Source: an uncultured Peptococcaceae bacterium (GTDB taxonomy: Bacteria; Bacillota; Peptococcia; Peptococcales; Peptococcaceae). Taken from it: a stretch of DNA of 8,918 bases. Shown piece after piece: positions 1 through 6,204 of the stretch. The notes beneath the pieces were generated by a model. It did not search any database, had not been told where the DNA came from, and saw only the letters and a program-made list of their open reading frames with translations. The stretch lies in contig CAUDRX010000086.1 of NCBI GenBank assembly GCA_958451915.1, forward strand, positions 1 to 8,918. Direction: 5' to 3'. The position numbers and the translations under genes are program-made. The first letter of the stretch is position 1, and each line of letters starts with the position of its first letter.

Positions 1-197
<197 letters not shown>

Positions 198-202
198 TGT
201 GT

Positions 203-235
203 CCTCCTTGTGGATGATCGCTTAAGGATAGTATA
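203..235 (-). promoter_or_regulatory. Candidate promoter -10 and RBS of the response regulator gene
   Basis: On the minus strand TATACT (plus positions 230-235) matches five of six bases of a sigma-A -10 box. With a 17-nt spacer the -35 would be ATGATT (253-258), a weak three-of-six match. The predicted transcription start near 223 gives a leader of about 25 nt holding a perfect AGGAGG at 203-208. The RBS is convincing; the promoter is only plausible. Confidence 0.4.
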
Positions 236-383
236 GCTGAAATCAATAAAAAAATCATAGAGGCTGAACCTTAAATCCGCTTTAAAAATAAGCTGTAAAA
301 AGAATTTTTTTGCATGTGGGCCTGTTTTAATTGAAACGACAGGAAAGATATGCATCCGATCCGTATTTTTATAAGAAAACGTA

Positions 384-412
384 ATGCAATTGCAATCGTG
401 TTGTTGTACAAT
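384..412 (+). promoter_or_regulatory. Candidate promoter for the cdaA operon
   Basis: TACAAT (407-412) matches five of six -10 bases. It lies 17 nt after ATGCAA (384-389), a three-of-six -35 match. An alternative pairing is TTGCAA (390-395) with TAGTAT (415-420) at 19 nt. Either would start transcription 20-30 nt before the cdaA ribosome binding site. This is sequence similarity only. Confidence 0.35.
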
Positions 413-432
413 GCTAGTATGAATGCTGTTCG

Positions 433-439
433 AAAGGAG
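433..439 (+). promoter_or_regulatory. RBS fixing the cdaA start
   Basis: AAAGGAG is a good Shine-Dalgarno match 9 nt before ATG 449. It supports that start over the upstream in-frame ATG at 350. Confidence 0.75.
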
Positions 440-448
440 TGGCCGGTC

Positions 449-1285
449 ATGCAAAATCTGGTCTCTGGTCTGTTAGCGAATTTTCCTGGTGCGATCGTCA
501 TTGTCAACGTCCTGGATATCGCTATCATCGCTTTTGCAATCTATAAGATCCTCGAGATCATGCAGGGGACCCGTGCCATGCCATTGGCCAAAGGGATCGC
601 GATCCTGCTGGTCTTTTCAGCGCTCAGCAGTGCGCTGGGACTGACAACGGTCAACTGGGTGCTGGTCCAGCTGCAGACAATGTTCATCATCGCAATCCCT
701 GTCATCTTCGCGCCGGAACTGCGCCGCGCACTGGAACAGTTGGGTACGAGTGGATTTCTTATGGGCAGCCGTCATCGTGCTGAAAGCGATGTGGTGGACC
801 GGCAGGTGCAGGAGATCATTGGCTGTATGACTGCCTGCAGTCAGTCGCGCACTGGCATCCTCATCGCAGTGACACGGGAAAATGGCCTGAAGGAATACAT
901 CGCCACCGGTATCGCCATCAATGGTCGATTATCGACGCCGCTGTTACGAAACATCTTCATTGTCAATACGCCGCTGCACGATGGTGCTGTCATCGTCACT
1001 GGCAATGAGATCATGGCGGCAAGCTGTTTTCTGCCGCTCTCGGAAAACAAGAACATCTCCATGAAATTGGGGACACGCCATCGCGCTGCCATTGGCTTGT
1101 CGGAAGTGAGCGATGCGGTCGTGGCAGTGGTCTCGGAAGAGACCGGCGCAATGAGCATCGCCGAACGCGGGCGGCTGCACTATAACCTCAGCGAGCAGGA
1201 GGTCATCGATGAGATGACGGCGCTGCTCTCTGTACCGGAAGAGGCATCGCTGCTCGGACGGGTAAAGAAGGTGTTCCGTAAATGA
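449..1285 (+). CDS. cdaA: Diadenylate cyclase CdaA (DAC/DisA_N domain membrane protein)
   Basis: CdaA condenses two ATP into the second messenger c-di-AMP at the cytoplasmic face of the membrane. The 278-aa product has the family's usual length (B. subtilis CdaA is about 273 aa). Three hydrophobic segments occupy about residues 12-35, 48-66 and 70-88, followed by the catalytic domain from about 95. Diagnostic motifs are present: LHDGAVIV with the DGA triad at 178-180, and GTRHRAAIG with RHR at 210-212, the two ATP-binding/catalytic signatures. I start the gene at ATG 449 because AAAGGAG (433-439) sits 9 nt upstream. The frame is open back to ATG 350, but those 33 extra residues have no RBS, overlap the candidate promoter and would be atypical for the family. 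The stop overlaps the cdaR start (ATGA). In Firmicutes this enzyme is governed by CdaR and GlmM, both encoded next. Confidence 0.96.
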   Translation: MQNLVSGLLANFPGAIVIVNVLDIAIIAFAIYKILEIMQGTRAMPLAKGIAILLVFSALSSALGLTTVNWVLVQLQTMFIIAIPVIFAPELRRALEQLGTSGFLMGSRHRAESDVVDRQVQEIIGCMTACSQSRTGILIAVTRENGLKEYIATGIAINGRLSTPLLRNIFIVNTPLHDGAVIVTGNEIMAASCFLPLSENKNISMKLGTRHRAAIGLSEVSDAVVAVVSEETGAMSIAERGRLHYNLSEQEVIDEMTALLSVPEEASLLGRVKKVFRK

Positions 1286-2505
1286 AGAAGAAAGACAACA
1301 ATCGTACGCTCAAGCTGATCGCCCTGCTGATCGCTGTGGTGTTGTGGTTTTATGTTGGCGTGGAGCAGGATCCGCTTTCGCACCGTACCTATGATGTGCC
1401 GCTGGAAACGCAGAACCTTGCGGTCGATAAATCGGCGGCGCTGGGACAGGAAACAGTCAGTATCCGTGTCACCGGGCGGCAGGATCGGCTCAACGATATC
1501 AGTGCCAGCGATTTCAGTGCTTATGTGGATCTGAGCGATGTCAGGAACGGTGAGAGTCAGATCAGGGTCGAAGTGGATCTTCCGAGCGGCGTTTATTTTG
1601 CCCATGTCGATCCGGAAACGGTGACTGTGCTCATCACCGATCGCCAGGGGCAGAACATGGACGTTGAAGTCGTCACAGAGGGAGAAGCGCCGGAAGGCAT
1701 CAGTGTCGATGAGATCAGTGTAGCACCAGAACAGGTCTTTGTTACGGGTGATCCGAGTGAGATCGCCAGTGTAGACCATGCAGGGGTGCTCGTGGATCTT
1801 TCAACGATTTCAGAAGACAGCGACACTGACATGACAGTCACATTCTTCGACGAAGACAATAATGAGATCACCGGCGCCCAGTTGGAAGCACTGCCGCAGG
1901 TTGTGACAGTCTCGATCAAAGTGAGTGAAGGCACTGACAGTAAGGCGGTGCCGGTGCAGGCGAACCTTGTCGGCAGTCTGCCGGATGGCTACCAGCTTGT
2001 GAGTGTGAATGTCTCGCCATCGTCTGTGACGCTCAGTGGCTCAGCTGAAACGCTGGCCGAAGTCAGCACTGTGAGTACGGCTGCGATCGATCTCTCAGAG
2101 ATCACAGGAACAACGACAGAGACTGTAGCGATCGACAGTACCCTTGCCGCCGATCCGCAGTCGGTCAGTGTGACGATCGAGGTCATCGCCTCCGAGAGTG
2201 GTGTCCAGACTGGCGCTCGCATGCTGCCGCTCGTTGTGAGTGGTCAGGGAGCAGCGTCTGTCAGCGTGGACACTCAGATGGTGGAAGTGACGTACCATAT
2301 GCTGCCGGAATATGAAGATGCCGGCGACAGCTTGTCGGTCTTCATCAATGTTGGTTCAGTGCCGCAGAGTGTGACGACGGCGGCTGTTCAGGTCAATGAC
2401 GTAGAAGGTCTGGTCATTGACAGCATATCGCCGAGCACAGTGACGTTGACACCGCTTGCCGGTGATACGGGCGGCAGTGGAGGCTCAGCAGCATCGGGTT
2501 ATTAA
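1282..2505 (+). CDS. cdaR: CdaR, YbbR-domain regulator of CdaA
   Basis: CdaR is a membrane-anchored extracytoplasmic protein that binds CdaA and modulates c-di-AMP synthesis. The 407-aa product has a short basic N-terminus (MKKKDNNR), one membrane anchor at about residues 10-26 (LIALLIAVVLWFYVGV), then about four YbbR-type beta-rich repeats at roughly 34-120, 126-215, 221-303 and 314-392. Each ends in the family's SPxxVTV/PETVTV-like strand, for example PETVTVLI near 111 and SPSTVTLT near 383. A Gly/Ser-rich tail (394-406) is the only low-complexity part. Its ATG overlaps the cdaA stop by four bases, indicating translational coupling. AAGAAGG (1265-1271) lies 10 nt upstream as a moderate RBS. 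Repeat boundaries are estimates by eye; the family call rests on architecture and position between cdaA and glmM. Confidence 0.92.
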   Translation: MKKKDNNRTLKLIALLIAVVLWFYVGVEQDPLSHRTYDVPLETQNLAVDKSAALGQETVSIRVTGRQDRLNDISASDFSAYVDLSDVRNGESQIRVEVDLPSGVYFAHVDPETVTVLITDRQGQNMDVEVVTEGEAPEGISVDEISVAPEQVFVTGDPSEIASVDHAGVLVDLSTISEDSDTDMTVTFFDEDNNEITGAQLEALPQVVTVSIKVSEGTDSKAVPVQANLVGSLPDGYQLVSVNVSPSSVTLSGSAETLAEVSTVSTAAIDLSEITGTTTETVAIDSTLAADPQSVSVTIEVIASESGVQTGARMLPLVVSGQGAASVSVDTQMVEVTYHMLPEYEDAGDSLSVFINVGSVPQSVTTAAVQVNDVEGLVIDSISPSTVTLTPLAGDTGGSGGSAASGY

Positions 2506-2549
2506 AAAAACAAAAAAGATAAAGATAAAAGAGAGAAAAGGTGAATCAT
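2506..2549 (+). promoter_or_regulatory. Purine-rich gap and RBS deciding the glmM start
   Basis: The 44-nt gap after cdaR is almost entirely A and G up to 2541, so it should be unstructured in mRNA. AAGGTG (2538-2543) lies 6 nt before ATG 2550. A GTG at 2541 is in frame but lies inside this RBS, so ATG 2550 is preferred, and it gives the family-typical N-terminus MGKLFGTDGVRG. Confidence 0.7.
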
Positions 2550-3899
2550 ATGGGAAAATTGTTTGGAACTGATGGTGTGCGCGGAAAGGCTGGCGAAGTC
2601 CTGACTGCTGAGATGGCGCTGAAACTAGGTCAGGCTGCAGGTCGTGTTTTTCTCGAAGACAATGGCGGCAAGACTGGTGTCGTGATCATCGGGCGTGACA
2701 CCCGTATCTCCGGGCAGATGTTAGAGAGCGCCCTGACGGCAGGATTGACCTCTGTAGGCATCCAGGTCATCAGCGCAGGGGTCGTGCCAACGCCGGCGGT
2801 GGCGTTTTTGGTGCGTGCTTTCAAAGCTCTGGCAGGGGCGGTAATCTCCGCCAGCCACAATCCTTTTGAAGATAATGGCATCAAGTTCTTCAGTGCTCAG
2901 GGCACAAAGCTGCGCGACGATCAGGAAGCGGCCATCGAAGCAGCCCTGCGTGGCGAGATTGCCATCGAAGAAGCCAAAGGCAGAAAGATCGGCCGGGCGG
3001 CACAGGTTGACGAAGCAGTGGAGCTGTACAAGGATTATCTGGGAGAACTGATCAATGTCAACGGCCGTGATTACAATCTCGTGGTCGATTGTGCCAATGG
3101 TGCTGCCAGCGTGCTGGCAGAAGAAGTCTTCTCCCGCGCCAATCTCCATGTCAGGATGCTCGGCGATCGTCCGACCGGTATCAATATCAACGTGGACTGC
3201 GGTTCGACCCATCTCGAACAGCTGCAGGAAGCCGTTGTGCGCGAAGGGGCCGATGGCGGCCTCGCTTTCGATGGTGATGCCGATCGTTTTCTCGCTGTCG
3301 ATGAAAAAGGCAATGTCATCGATGGTGATCATCTCATGGCCATCTACGCCAAAGCCATGAAAGAAGAAGGCCGTCTCGTTGGCGATCAGCTTGTCGTCAC
3401 TGTGATGAGCAACCTTGGGCTTAAGCTTTCCATGAAAGAAGCCGGCGTCAAGATCGTAGAGACCAATGTCGGCGATCGTTACGTCAATGAAGCGCTCCAG
3501 GAAAAGGGCGCCGTGCTCGGTGGAGAGCAGTCCGGACATATCATCTTCAGAGAATACAACAGCACTGGTGACGGCATGATCAGTGCCATCATGCTCCTGA
3601 ACATCCTCAGCCACAAGCACATGAAGCTCAGTGAGCTTGCCGCCGAAGCAATGACCAGTTTGCCTCAGGTCCTGGTCAATGTGCCAGTCGCAAAGAAAGA
3701 CGGCTGGCAGGAAGTGCCAGCCATTCAGAAAGCCATCGCTGAAGCAGAGGCAGCTCTCGGGGAGAGTGGTCGGGTGCTCGTGCGTGCGTCCGGCACCGAG
3801 CAGCTCCTGCGTGTGATGGTCGAAGGCAAAGATCAGAACGAGATCGACGCCATAGCACATGCCATTGCCGATGTCGTGTGTGAAGCTATTGGTGCCTGA
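2550..3899 (+). CDS. glmM: Phosphoglucosamine mutase GlmM
   Basis: GlmM interconverts glucosamine-6-phosphate and glucosamine-1-phosphate in the cytoplasm, the step before UDP-GlcNAc synthesis for peptidoglycan. The 449-aa product matches the family length (about 448). The four alpha-D-phosphohexomutase landmarks appear in order: N-terminal GKLFGTDGVRG; phosphoserine loop ISASHNP with S102 as phospho-carrier; Mg2+ site DGDADR at 241-246; sugar-binding GGEQSGH at 324-330. The C-terminal phosphate-binding loop RASGTEQLLRVMVEG (412-426) has Gln418 where most family members have proline (SGTEPL). All catalytic residues are retained, so activity is expected. In Firmicutes GlmM also binds CdaA and lowers its activity, which fits the operon. 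The stop TGA shares one base with the acpS start (TGATG). Confidence 0.97.
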   Translation: MGKLFGTDGVRGKAGEVLTAEMALKLGQAAGRVFLEDNGGKTGVVIIGRDTRISGQMLESALTAGLTSVGIQVISAGVVPTPAVAFLVRAFKALAGAVISASHNPFEDNGIKFFSAQGTKLRDDQEAAIEAALRGEIAIEEAKGRKIGRAAQVDEAVELYKDYLGELINVNGRDYNLVVDCANGAASVLAEEVFSRANLHVRMLGDRPTGININVDCGSTHLEQLQEAVVREGADGGLAFDGDADRFLAVDEKGNVIDGDHLMAIYAKAMKEEGRLVGDQLVVTVMSNLGLKLSMKEAGVKIVETNVGDRYVNEALQEKGAVLGGEQSGHIIFREYNSTGDGMISAIMLLNILSHKHMKLSELAAEAMTSLPQVLVNVPVAKKDGWQEVPAIQKAIAEAEAALGESGRVLVRASGTEQLLRVMVEGKDQNEIDAIAHAIADVVCEAIGA

Positions 3900-4276
3900 T
3901 GGGCATCGTTGGCATTGGTGTTGACATCGTCGCCCTTGAGCGCATCGAAGGTATTTGCGCGCGTCGGGCCGAGGCATTCGCAAAAAAGGTGTTCACAGAA
4001 GCAGAACGTCAGGCTGTTTTTCACCCTGTGCCAGACATTGCCCGCATCGCCGGGCGGTTCGCTGTCAAAGAAGCAGTGAGCAAGGCAATGGGGACAGGCA
4101 TTGGGAAAGTTTCCTGGAAGGACATCGAGACCCTGACAGATGTCAAAGGTGCACCATTTGTACAGCTCAGCGGCGAAGCGGCGCGGCTGGCCGCAGCTAA
4201 AGGCGTGCAGACAGTGCATGTGAGCATCAGCCATGAACGCCATGCCGCTGTGGCGATGATAGTATTGGAGGGATAG
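3899..4276 (+). CDS. acpS: Holo-[acyl-carrier-protein] synthase AcpS
   Basis: AcpS transfers 4'-phosphopantetheine from coenzyme A to the serine of apo-ACP, activating it for fatty acid synthesis. The 125-aa product has the usual length of the trimeric small AcpS type. The Mg2+/CoA site is intact: D9 in GIGVDIVALERIE and E58 in GRFAVKEAVSKAMGTG (52-67), followed by the C-terminal SISHERHAAVAMIV strand (109-122). The ATG shares its A with the glmM stop, and I see no strong Shine-Dalgarno in front of it, so translation is probably coupled to glmM. Its last codons contain the GGAGGG that serves as RBS for the next gene. acpS next to the NAD(P)HX repair gene is a familiar bacterial neighbourhood. 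Confidence 0.96.
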   Translation: MGIVGIGVDIVALERIEGICARRAEAFAKKVFTEAERQAVFHPVPDIARIAGRFAVKEAVSKAMGTGIGKVSWKDIETLTDVKGAPFVQLSGEAARLAAAKGVQTVHVSISHERHAAVAMIVLEG

Positions 4277-4279
4277 CAG

Positions 4280-5818
4280 ATGTATCTGGTGAGCAATGAA
4301 GAGATGCGTGCCCTTGACCATGCAGCCATCCAGGAATGGCACATCCCGTCGCTGATCCTCATGGAAAATGCTGGGATCGCGATCGTGCGTCAGCTGTCGG
4401 AAGATGTGCCGGACCTGTTGGCAAAGCGTATCACCATCTTGTGCGGGCGCGGCAATAACGGCGGTGATGGCCTTGTAGCGGCACGTCAGCTTTATCTGGC
4501 TGGTGCAGCGCATGTGACGGTGGTCGAGGTCATCGATGGGGAGCGTCATTTTTCTGCTGACCACCAGGCCAATCGGGAGATGCTCGCGCGTCTGCCTGTG
4601 AAGCTCATCGAAGTAGATGGTCCGTCAAAGCTCAACGTCCTCAAAGCTCAGCTCAACTTCACGGATGTGGTGCTTGACTGTCTCTTTGGCACAGGTCTTT
4701 CGAGGGATCTGGGAGAATTGACGTGCGCAGTCGTCAATGTAGTGAACGAGAAACGACTGCTGCGTGTCAGTGTGGACATTCCATCCGGTCTGAACGGTGA
4801 CAGCGGTCAGGTTTGCGGCAGTGCTGTGCGCGCGGACTACACATATACCCTGGCCTGGCCGAAACAGGGGCTCTTCCTTGGAGAAGCTGCTGATCATCTG
4901 GGCGTACTTAGAGTGCTCCCCATCGGTATTCCTCAGGAAGTGGCAGCAGAAGCCGGCATTCAGGGCACGCTTCTGCAGCCATCGATGCTGAGAGCACATC
5001 TGCCTGCACGGCCGCTCAACAGCCATAAAAACCGCTATGGACACGTTGGCCTCATCGCCGGCAGTGTCGGTATGAGCGGCGCCTGTGTGCTTGCAGCACG
5101 CTCAGCGCTGCGTGCCGGGGCAGGGCTCGTTACAGCATTCGTTGATAAAGGCATCTATACACCAGCGGCAGCGGCCGCTCCGGAGGTCATGATGAAGCCT
5201 GTAGCCTGGCCGAACCAACCGGCACTGGATTGGCTCTTAGCCAATACGACTGTGCAGATCATCGGTCCGGGGATGGGCAAAAGCGAAGAAAAGAAGCAGA
5301 CCATCTATTCGATGCTGCGACAAGCTGAGAGCACCATCATCATCGACGCCGATGCGCTGAACATGATCGGTGAAGGCGATGGCACTGTACTCAGGAACAG
5401 CGCCGCGCACTGCATCCTGACGCCGCATCCTGGCGAAATGGCGCGCTTGCTCGGGCTCACGAGCGCTGAGGTGCAGGCTGATCGTATGCAGTATGCCCGT
5501 CGTGTGGCAGAGCGCTTCCACTGCGTTGTCGTGCTAAAGGGACACGATACCATCATCGCAGCGCCGGATGGGCGCTATGCGATCAACCCTTGCGACAGTG
5601 TGGCTCTTGCGACCGCAGGCAGCGGGGATGTCCTTTCCGGTGTGATCGCAGCCTTTGCTGCGCAGGGGATGGAAGCTTACGAAGCTGCCTGTATGGGCGT
5701 GCTCGCCCATGGCCTCGCTGGTCAGCGCCTGGCAGCGGCGCGTGGTGTGATGGCTGCCATAGCATCAGATATCATCGATGCTGTCGGCGAGGTGCTGCAT
5801 GAAGCAATGGCTGATTGA
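4280..5818 (+). CDS. nnr: Bifunctional NAD(P)H-hydrate epimerase / ADP-dependent NAD(P)H-hydrate dehydratase
   Basis: This two-domain metabolite-repair enzyme epimerises R-NAD(P)HX to S-NAD(P)HX, then dehydrates the S form back to NAD(P)H using ADP. The 512-aa length is normal for the fused form. The N-terminal YjeF_N epimerase domain (about 1-220) shows LCGRGNNGGDGLVAARQL (54-71), LFGTGLSRDL (135-144) and VDIPSGLNGDSG (165-176), ending at IGIPQE. The C-terminal ribokinase-like dehydratase domain (about 235-508) shows HKNRYGHVGLIAGS (249-262), IIDADALNM (354-362), LTPHPGEMARLLG (380-392), VVLKGHDTII (417-426) and the anion-hole motif AGSGDVLSG (446-454) with the likely catalytic D450. GGAGGG (4267-4272), inside acpS, lies 7 nt before ATG 4280. 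It is the last gene of the operon, 77 nt before the terminator. Confidence 0.96.
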   Translation: MYLVSNEEMRALDHAAIQEWHIPSLILMENAGIAIVRQLSEDVPDLLAKRITILCGRGNNGGDGLVAARQLYLAGAAHVTVVEVIDGERHFSADHQANREMLARLPVKLIEVDGPSKLNVLKAQLNFTDVVLDCLFGTGLSRDLGELTCAVVNVVNEKRLLRVSVDIPSGLNGDSGQVCGSAVRADYTYTLAWPKQGLFLGEAADHLGVLRVLPIGIPQEVAAEAGIQGTLLQPSMLRAHLPARPLNSHKNRYGHVGLIAGSVGMSGACVLAARSALRAGAGLVTAFVDKGIYTPAAAAAPEVMMKPVAWPNQPALDWLLANTTVQIIGPGMGKSEEKKQTIYSMLRQAESTIIIDADALNMIGEGDGTVLRNSAAHCILTPHPGEMARLLGLTSAEVQADRMQYARRVAERFHCVVVLKGHDTIIAAPDGRYAINPCDSVALATAGSGDVLSGVIAAFAAQGMEAYEAACMGVLAHGLAGQRLAAARGVMAAIASDIIDAVGEVLHEAMAD

Positions 5819-5868
5819 GATTGTAACTTTTTAGGTTCGACTGTAACTTTTGTCGATACTGTAATATC
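5819..5868 (+). repeat. Tandem GAYTGTAACTTTT direct repeats
   Basis: GATTGTAACTTTT (5819-5831) is repeated as GACTGTAACTTTT (5839-5851), 12 of 13 bases identical and 20 bases apart. A weaker third copy, TACTGTAATATC (5857-5868), follows 18 bases on. The near two-helical-turn spacing resembles arrays bound by tandem transcription factors. No well-spaced promoter was found with them, so function is unknown. Confidence 0.55.
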
Positions 5869-5895
5869 ATATAAAGAAAATGTTCCTTTTCTGTT

Positions 5896-5942
5896 AATAA
5901 TAAGCGCCGTTTATCTGGTCGATAAACGGCGCTTATTATTTT
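5896..5942. terminator. Rho-independent terminator of the cdaA operon
   Basis: Arms AATAATAAGCGCCGTTTATC (5896-5915) and its exact complement (5921-5940) form a perfect 20-bp stem with loop TGGTC. The A/T-rich outer part of the stem supplies a T-rich 3' end on both strands (TTATTATTTT on plus), so it could work in either direction. Confidence 0.9.
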
Positions 5943-5981
5943 AGCATTGCCTGACAGATCGCATGATCACTGAGATCTATG

Positions 5982-6001
5982 CTTAAAGTGTTCATTTTAA
6001 G
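5982..6001. promoter_or_regulatory. Operator-like dyad CTTAAA-N8-TTTAAG
   Basis: The arms CTTAAA (5982-5987) and TTTAAG (5996-6001) are exact complements, with an inner TG/CA pair also symmetric (16 of 20 positions). It lies about 90 nt before the -35 box of the next gene. It could be a regulator site, but short AT-rich dyads also occur by chance. Confidence 0.25.
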
Positions 6002-6063
6002 ACAATACCAATGGATCGACATAAAAATATATCTTAAAAGAGCGCGTAGACCTTGAAATTGTC

Positions 6064-6090
6064 AGAAATAAGCACAAAGGTGATATTTCT
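6064..6090. promoter_or_regulatory. Dyad AGAAATA-N13-TATTTCT abutting the -35 box
   Basis: Perfect 7-base inverted half-sites (6064-6070 and 6084-6090) have centres 20 bases apart, two helical turns. The right half-site ends on the first base of the -35 hexamer TTTACC. Position and spacing suit a dimeric regulator of the downstream gene; the regulator is not identifiable from sequence. Confidence 0.35.
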
Positions 6091-6118
6091 TTACCTTGTG
6101 AAAAACTTCCTTTATAAT
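6090..6118 (+). promoter_or_regulatory. Sigma-A-type promoter of the RlpA-like gene
   Basis: A perfect -10 box TATAAT (6113-6118) lies 17 nt after TTTACC (6090-6095), which matches four of six -35 bases. Transcription would begin near 6125, giving a leader of about 77 nt before the TTG start codon. Confidence 0.75.
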
Positions 6119-6138
6119 ATTAAAAGATTATTTGGGAA

Positions 6139-6180
6139 GGCTGTTCAGCCATGATCATCAGCGGCGTCGCTGGCCGCTGA
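6139..6180 (+). promoter_or_regulatory. Structured 5' leader of the RlpA-like mRNA
   Basis: Two hairpins can form in the predicted leader: GGCTG/CAGCC (6139-6150, very tight loop) and TCAGCGGC/GCCGCTGA (6158-6165 with 6173-6180, loop GTCGCTG). The second is GC-rich, lacks a T-tract and ends 5 nt before the AAAAGGAG ribosome binding site, so it is not a terminator. It could stabilise the mRNA or control ribosome access. It does not match a riboswitch class I recognise. Confidence 0.4.
6151..6180 (+). CDS. Possible 9-codon upstream ORF (leader peptide MIISGVAGR)
   Basis: ATG 6151 opens a 9-codon frame, MIISGVAGR, closed by TGA at 6178-6180. A GGAAGG (6135-6140) lies 10 nt upstream. The last eight codons, including the stop, encode the whole GC-rich hairpin, and the stop is 5 nt before the next gene's RBS, so ribosomes here could melt that hairpin. 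There is no amino-acid run typical of attenuation peptides. It may be chance. Confidence 0.22.
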   Translation: MIISGVAGR

Positions 6181-6185
6181 AAGTT

Positions 6186-6204
6186 AAAAGGAGTGTTTTC
6201 TTTG
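6186..6204 (+). promoter_or_regulatory. RBS and TTG start of the RlpA-like gene
   Basis: AAAAGGAG (6186-6193) followed 8 nt later by TTG (6202-6204) is the only well-spaced initiation site in this frame. No ATG is available before the signal peptide, so a weak TTG start is inferred. Confidence 0.65.

Larger units (their letters stand above)
198..448. other. AT-rich divergent intergenic region
   Basis: This region separates the minus-strand response regulator from the plus-strand cdaA operon. I see no gene in it. It holds the two candidate promoters listed separately, a run of seven A (248-254), a run of seven T (305-311), and a near-perfect 14-bp palindrome GTTTTAATTGAAAC (324-337, six of seven pairs match). 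An open frame continuous with cdaA reaches back to an ATG at 350, but it lacks an RBS and is probably not translated there. Confidence 0.6.
5819..6201. other. Intergenic region between the nnr gene and the RlpA-like gene
   Basis: This 383-nt region has no convincing protein gene. In order it contains tandem GAYTGTAACTTTT repeats (5819-5868), a small A/T hairpin AGAAAA/TTTTCT (5875-5892), the operon terminator (5896-5940), an operator-like dyad (5982-6001), a second dyad abutting a promoter (6064-6118), and a structured 5' leader with a possible 9-codon ORF (6125-6201). The stretch from about 6002 to 6063 shows nothing I can assign. Confidence 0.7.

Noticed and set aside
324..337. CRISPR-repeat-like sequence GTTTTAATTGAAAC
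   Set aside because: It resembles the ends of some CRISPR repeats but occurs once, with no spacers and no cas genes.
350..448. N-terminal extension of CdaA starting at ATG 350
   Set aside because: The frame is open, but there is no RBS at 350, the extension overlaps a promoter candidate, and ATG 449 has a well-placed AAAGGAG and gives the usual family length.
594..605. 12-bp palindrome GGATCGCGATCC in cdaA
   Set aside because: It encodes ordinary residues (GIAIL) and GATCG-type words are frequent across the operon; it is best explained by codon usage.
2721..3983. Long open frame of 420 codons on the minus strand
   Set aside because: It lies antisense to glmM, whose motifs are unmistakable. 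The translation shows no family resemblance and is the mirror of biased codon use.
3833..4564. Open frame of 243 codons on the minus strand
   Set aside because: It overlaps glmM, acpS and nnr in antisense, with no recognisable motif or RBS.
5943..6201. c-di-AMP (ydaO-type) or other riboswitch before the RlpA-like gene
   Set aside because: Attractive because such riboswitches often precede cell-wall hydrolases, but the leader after the promoter is only about 77 nt and I could not match conserved riboswitch segments.
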